Of a stretch of 64,000 nucleotides of DNA, positions 63,401 through 64,000 are shown in pieces; position 1 is the stretch's first letter, and each line of letters begins with the position of its first letter. Position numbers and translations under genes: made by a program. The notes beneath the pieces were generated by a model that worked only from the letters and a program-made list of their open reading frames with translations, searched no databases and was not told the DNA's origin. This DNA comes from Chaenocephalus aceratus (taxonomy: Eukaryota; Chordata; Actinopteri; Perciformes; Channichthyidae). The stretch is taken from assembly GCA_023974075.1 (NCBI GenBank), contig CM043798.1:1310501-1374500 (forward strand), given 5' to 3'.

Positions 63401-64000
63401 TTCAAATGACACATGTCAGAATTGGAAAGAAACTGTGAGTAGAATGACTTTTTATTTGAAATCTGTCTCCTCTCCCCAGATACAATGCGAGTGGCAAGAA
63501 AGAATCCCCAGCAGAGAATCGGCCATCGGTGAAGACAATGGCCCTAGCATTAACCAACACGTGTTTACTTAAATGAATACGTGTATTAGAGGAACCGTAC
63601 AACTTTAGCCGCATCGTCACAAAACAGGGGGAAAGCACAAAGAGGGAATGTTTTCACAAGAGACTCCATGACAAAGTCCACTTCACCAGAGGGTGAAACT
63701 TGACAGACCAAAATAAAGAAACAGGCCCTGTTTAATTTCCTCTTTTTATATGTTGCAAATAGTCTGGTTTTCTTCTTTTTCAATTGAACCGAAACAGAAG
63801 TATGATTTGTAAGTTGTTTAAATGTCAGCAGGGATTTTTACTTTTCATGATGCGATGCCTTTTCTGCTTCATAATAACATAAACCTCCTCTCTGTCACAG
63901 CAAGAAAGTCCCAGCACACAACCACGAGCCGTTCTCCAGCAGCCCGGCCCCCGGCCCACCAGAGGCCCAGAGAACAACAACGGCACATTACAACCAGAGA
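60493..64000 (+). pseudogene. crtam: CRTAM-like immunoglobulin-superfamily receptor, frame-broken, truncated by the window edge
   Basis: CRTAM is a type I membrane receptor of T/NK cells with a V-type and a C2-type Ig domain. Exons and the frames they imply: 60493-60539 signal peptide (SCGFSVFLLLIQ); 61568-61709 V domain (LAAWQHVTVWKGHTLRLSCP, then TDAHKTKVEWKNPEGYVMFF); about 61840-61983 (DKRYGITKLSESEFTISIP, then SQYGHHTAEKEVEVTVL); about 62120-62251 C2 domain (CTAEGNHSPPQMFWK); 63280-63428 (VLHEDKTYVST, VQSVKNTVTVKCIARHPALH); 63901 onward, a Pro/Ser-rich stalk. The order and motifs parallel mammalian CRTAM (PNVTLQDEGVY, STKEVKV, CIIRH). The signal-peptide, V-domain and C2-domain exons contain about seven one-base breaks in all, while splice sites stay intact. 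Either a young pseudogene or a stretch of uncorrected assembly indels. Confidence 0.62.
62883..62930 (+). mobile_element. Retroposon 3' tail with TAATG repeat
   Basis: cgacttacaaagcgtcagct followed by about four TGTAA units is a familiar fish retroposon 3' end. It lies in an intron of the CRTAM-like gene. Confidence 0.5.

Overview
The window is nuclear DNA from a teleost fish, probably a percomorph, but the species cannot be named. The evidence is multi-exon genes with vertebrate-type introns, two recognisable conserved vertebrate genes, and a dense, fish-typical set of transposons: hAT, Tc1, Harbinger-like, L2/CR1-type LINEs and DIRS. Long AC/GT and AT microsatellites are also present.

Two complete protein-coding genes lie head-to-tail on the + strand. 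VPS11 (5214-16523, 16 coding exons, about 926 aa) encodes the core RING-finger subunit of the HOPS/CORVET endolysosomal tethering complexes. HYOU1 (19257-35711 plus an upstream non-coding exon, about 1008 aa) encodes the ER Hsp70-like chaperone GRP170/ORP150 and ends in a KDEL-type signal, EDEL. VPS11 has CLEAR-like E-boxes just upstream of its ATG and an apparent U12-type AT-AC first intron. The region upstream of HYOU1 holds two perfect ERSE-II motifs and a near-perfect ERSE, as expected of an unfolded-protein-response gene. A third recognisable gene at the right edge (60493 to beyond 64000) matches CRTAM, an immunoglobulin-superfamily receptor. Its splice sites and phases are kept, but almost every coding exon carries one or more single-base frame breaks. 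VPS11 also has a one-base deletion in exon 3, so local assembly error has to be weighed against real decay. A short minus-strand terminal exon at about 37.9-38.0 kb encodes a transmembrane helix and may end an unidentified convergent gene.

Layout: 0-5.2 kb repeats (LINE fragment, 51-bp minisatellite, one hAT element nested in another with 8-bp target duplications); 5.2-16.8 kb VPS11, with an antisense LINE in intron 9; 17-19 kb hairpin and HYOU1 promoter region; 19-37 kb HYOU1, whose 6.7-kb intron 10 is packed with transposons; 37-50 kb mobile-element debris, including a second Tc1 copy closely matching the one in HYOU1; 50.4-54.7 kb a DIRS-type relic with inverted terminal repeats around a mosaic of repeated blocks; 55.2-58.0 kb a 2.8-kb foldback element; 60.4-64 kb the CRTAM-like gene.

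The least ordinary structure is the foldback element at 55236-58042. Each of its long inverted arms carries four copies of the palindrome GCGTC-N7-GACGC (the outermost imperfect), spaced close to whole helical turns. The half-sites are kept in both arms while the spacers vary, which looks like a set of protein-binding sites.
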